Shown in pieces: positions 11,916 to 12,125 of a DNA stretch of 12,125 nt. Below the pieces are notes generated by a model. It made no database searches. It had not been told where the DNA came from and saw only the letters and a program-made list of their open reading frames with translations. The DNA lies in assembly GCA_026770585.1 (NCBI GenBank), contig MU647091.1:28353-40477 (forward strand). Reading direction: 5' to 3'. How positions within the stretch are numbered: the first letter of the stretch is position 1; every line of letters begins with the position of its first letter. The stretch is from Baffinella frigidus. Lineage: Eukaryota; Cryptophyceae; Cryptomonadales; Baffinellaceae. Both the position numbers and the translations under genes were made by a program.

Positions 11916-12125
11916 AATTTCATCTCGGAACATACCAGAATCTGTCGACATAAAAAGGCGTAAGCTACATCATTACTTGCCTAAAATAGCATATACAGAC
12001 TTCTCTTCGGCGTCGGAAGCCTACGATAGCATCATTTGATGCCTAAAATAGCATATACACCCTTACCTTCCGCGTGGGGAGCCTACGATAGCGGGACAGA
12101 ATCTGTCGTGTTCCGAGATTAAATT
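11916..12125. mobile_element. AATTTCATCTCGGAACA foldback containing two 62-bp tandem units
   Basis: AATTTCATCTCGGAACA and TGTTCCGAGATTAAATT (16 of 17). CAGAATCTGTCG is repeated inside both ends in the same orientation. Units 11979-12040 and 12041-12102 each run from GCCTAAAATAGCATATACA to GCCTACGATAGC. The right end coincides with the window edge, so the element may extend further. Confidence 0.75.

Overview
The window looks like nuclear DNA of a eukaryote and is mostly non-coding. Nothing prokaryotic is visible: no operons, no ribosome binding sites, no compact gene packing. About nine tenths of it consists of short inverted-repeat (foldback, MITE-like) elements, often nested in one another, plus tandem repeats and microsatellites. 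Most open frames are low-complexity translations of GA, CTAA or 21-bp repeats, or read through foldback elements.

Organism: the best clue is on the minus strand at 8786-8625. This exon-like frame has a signal peptide followed by Phe and a Ser-rich stretch with no acidic residues. That is the bipartite leader layout used to import proteins into complex (secondary, red-lineage) plastids. Degenerate TTTAGGG-like heptamers also occur. An alga with a complex plastid, for example a chromerid-type alveolate or a stramenopile, is my inference; the species is not settled.

Layout. 1-660: GA/GT microsatellite. 842-1664 and 5007-5679: two arms of a large inverted repeat enclosing 3.3 kb of foldbacks, a CTAA satellite, a 21-bp tandem array and a roughly 170-bp tandem array. 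5569-7240: nested foldbacks and a GC-rich tandem array. 7284-7970: more foldbacks, one ending 11 bp outside a candidate exon. 7982-9478: the only gene-like stretch, GC-rich, with two candidate genes transcribed divergently. The minus-strand gene has three candidate exons (8786-8625, 8482-8417, 8128-7982) joined by good splice signals in one frame. The plus-strand gene has a signal-peptide-like first exon (9281-9478) ending at a strong donor. 9513-12125: foldbacks, copies of an 88-bp module (called F here) and direct repeats.

The recurring theme is a set of foldbacks with CCAC...GTGG termini, found in several sequence families of about 125-340 bp. Six copies are flanked by identical 2-bp direct repeats of differing sequence (TC, GA, AA, TG, TG, GT). 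For two of them an uninterrupted paralogous site lies in the same window. No transposase is visible, so all would be non-autonomous. In the gene region the elements sit in the presumed introns.
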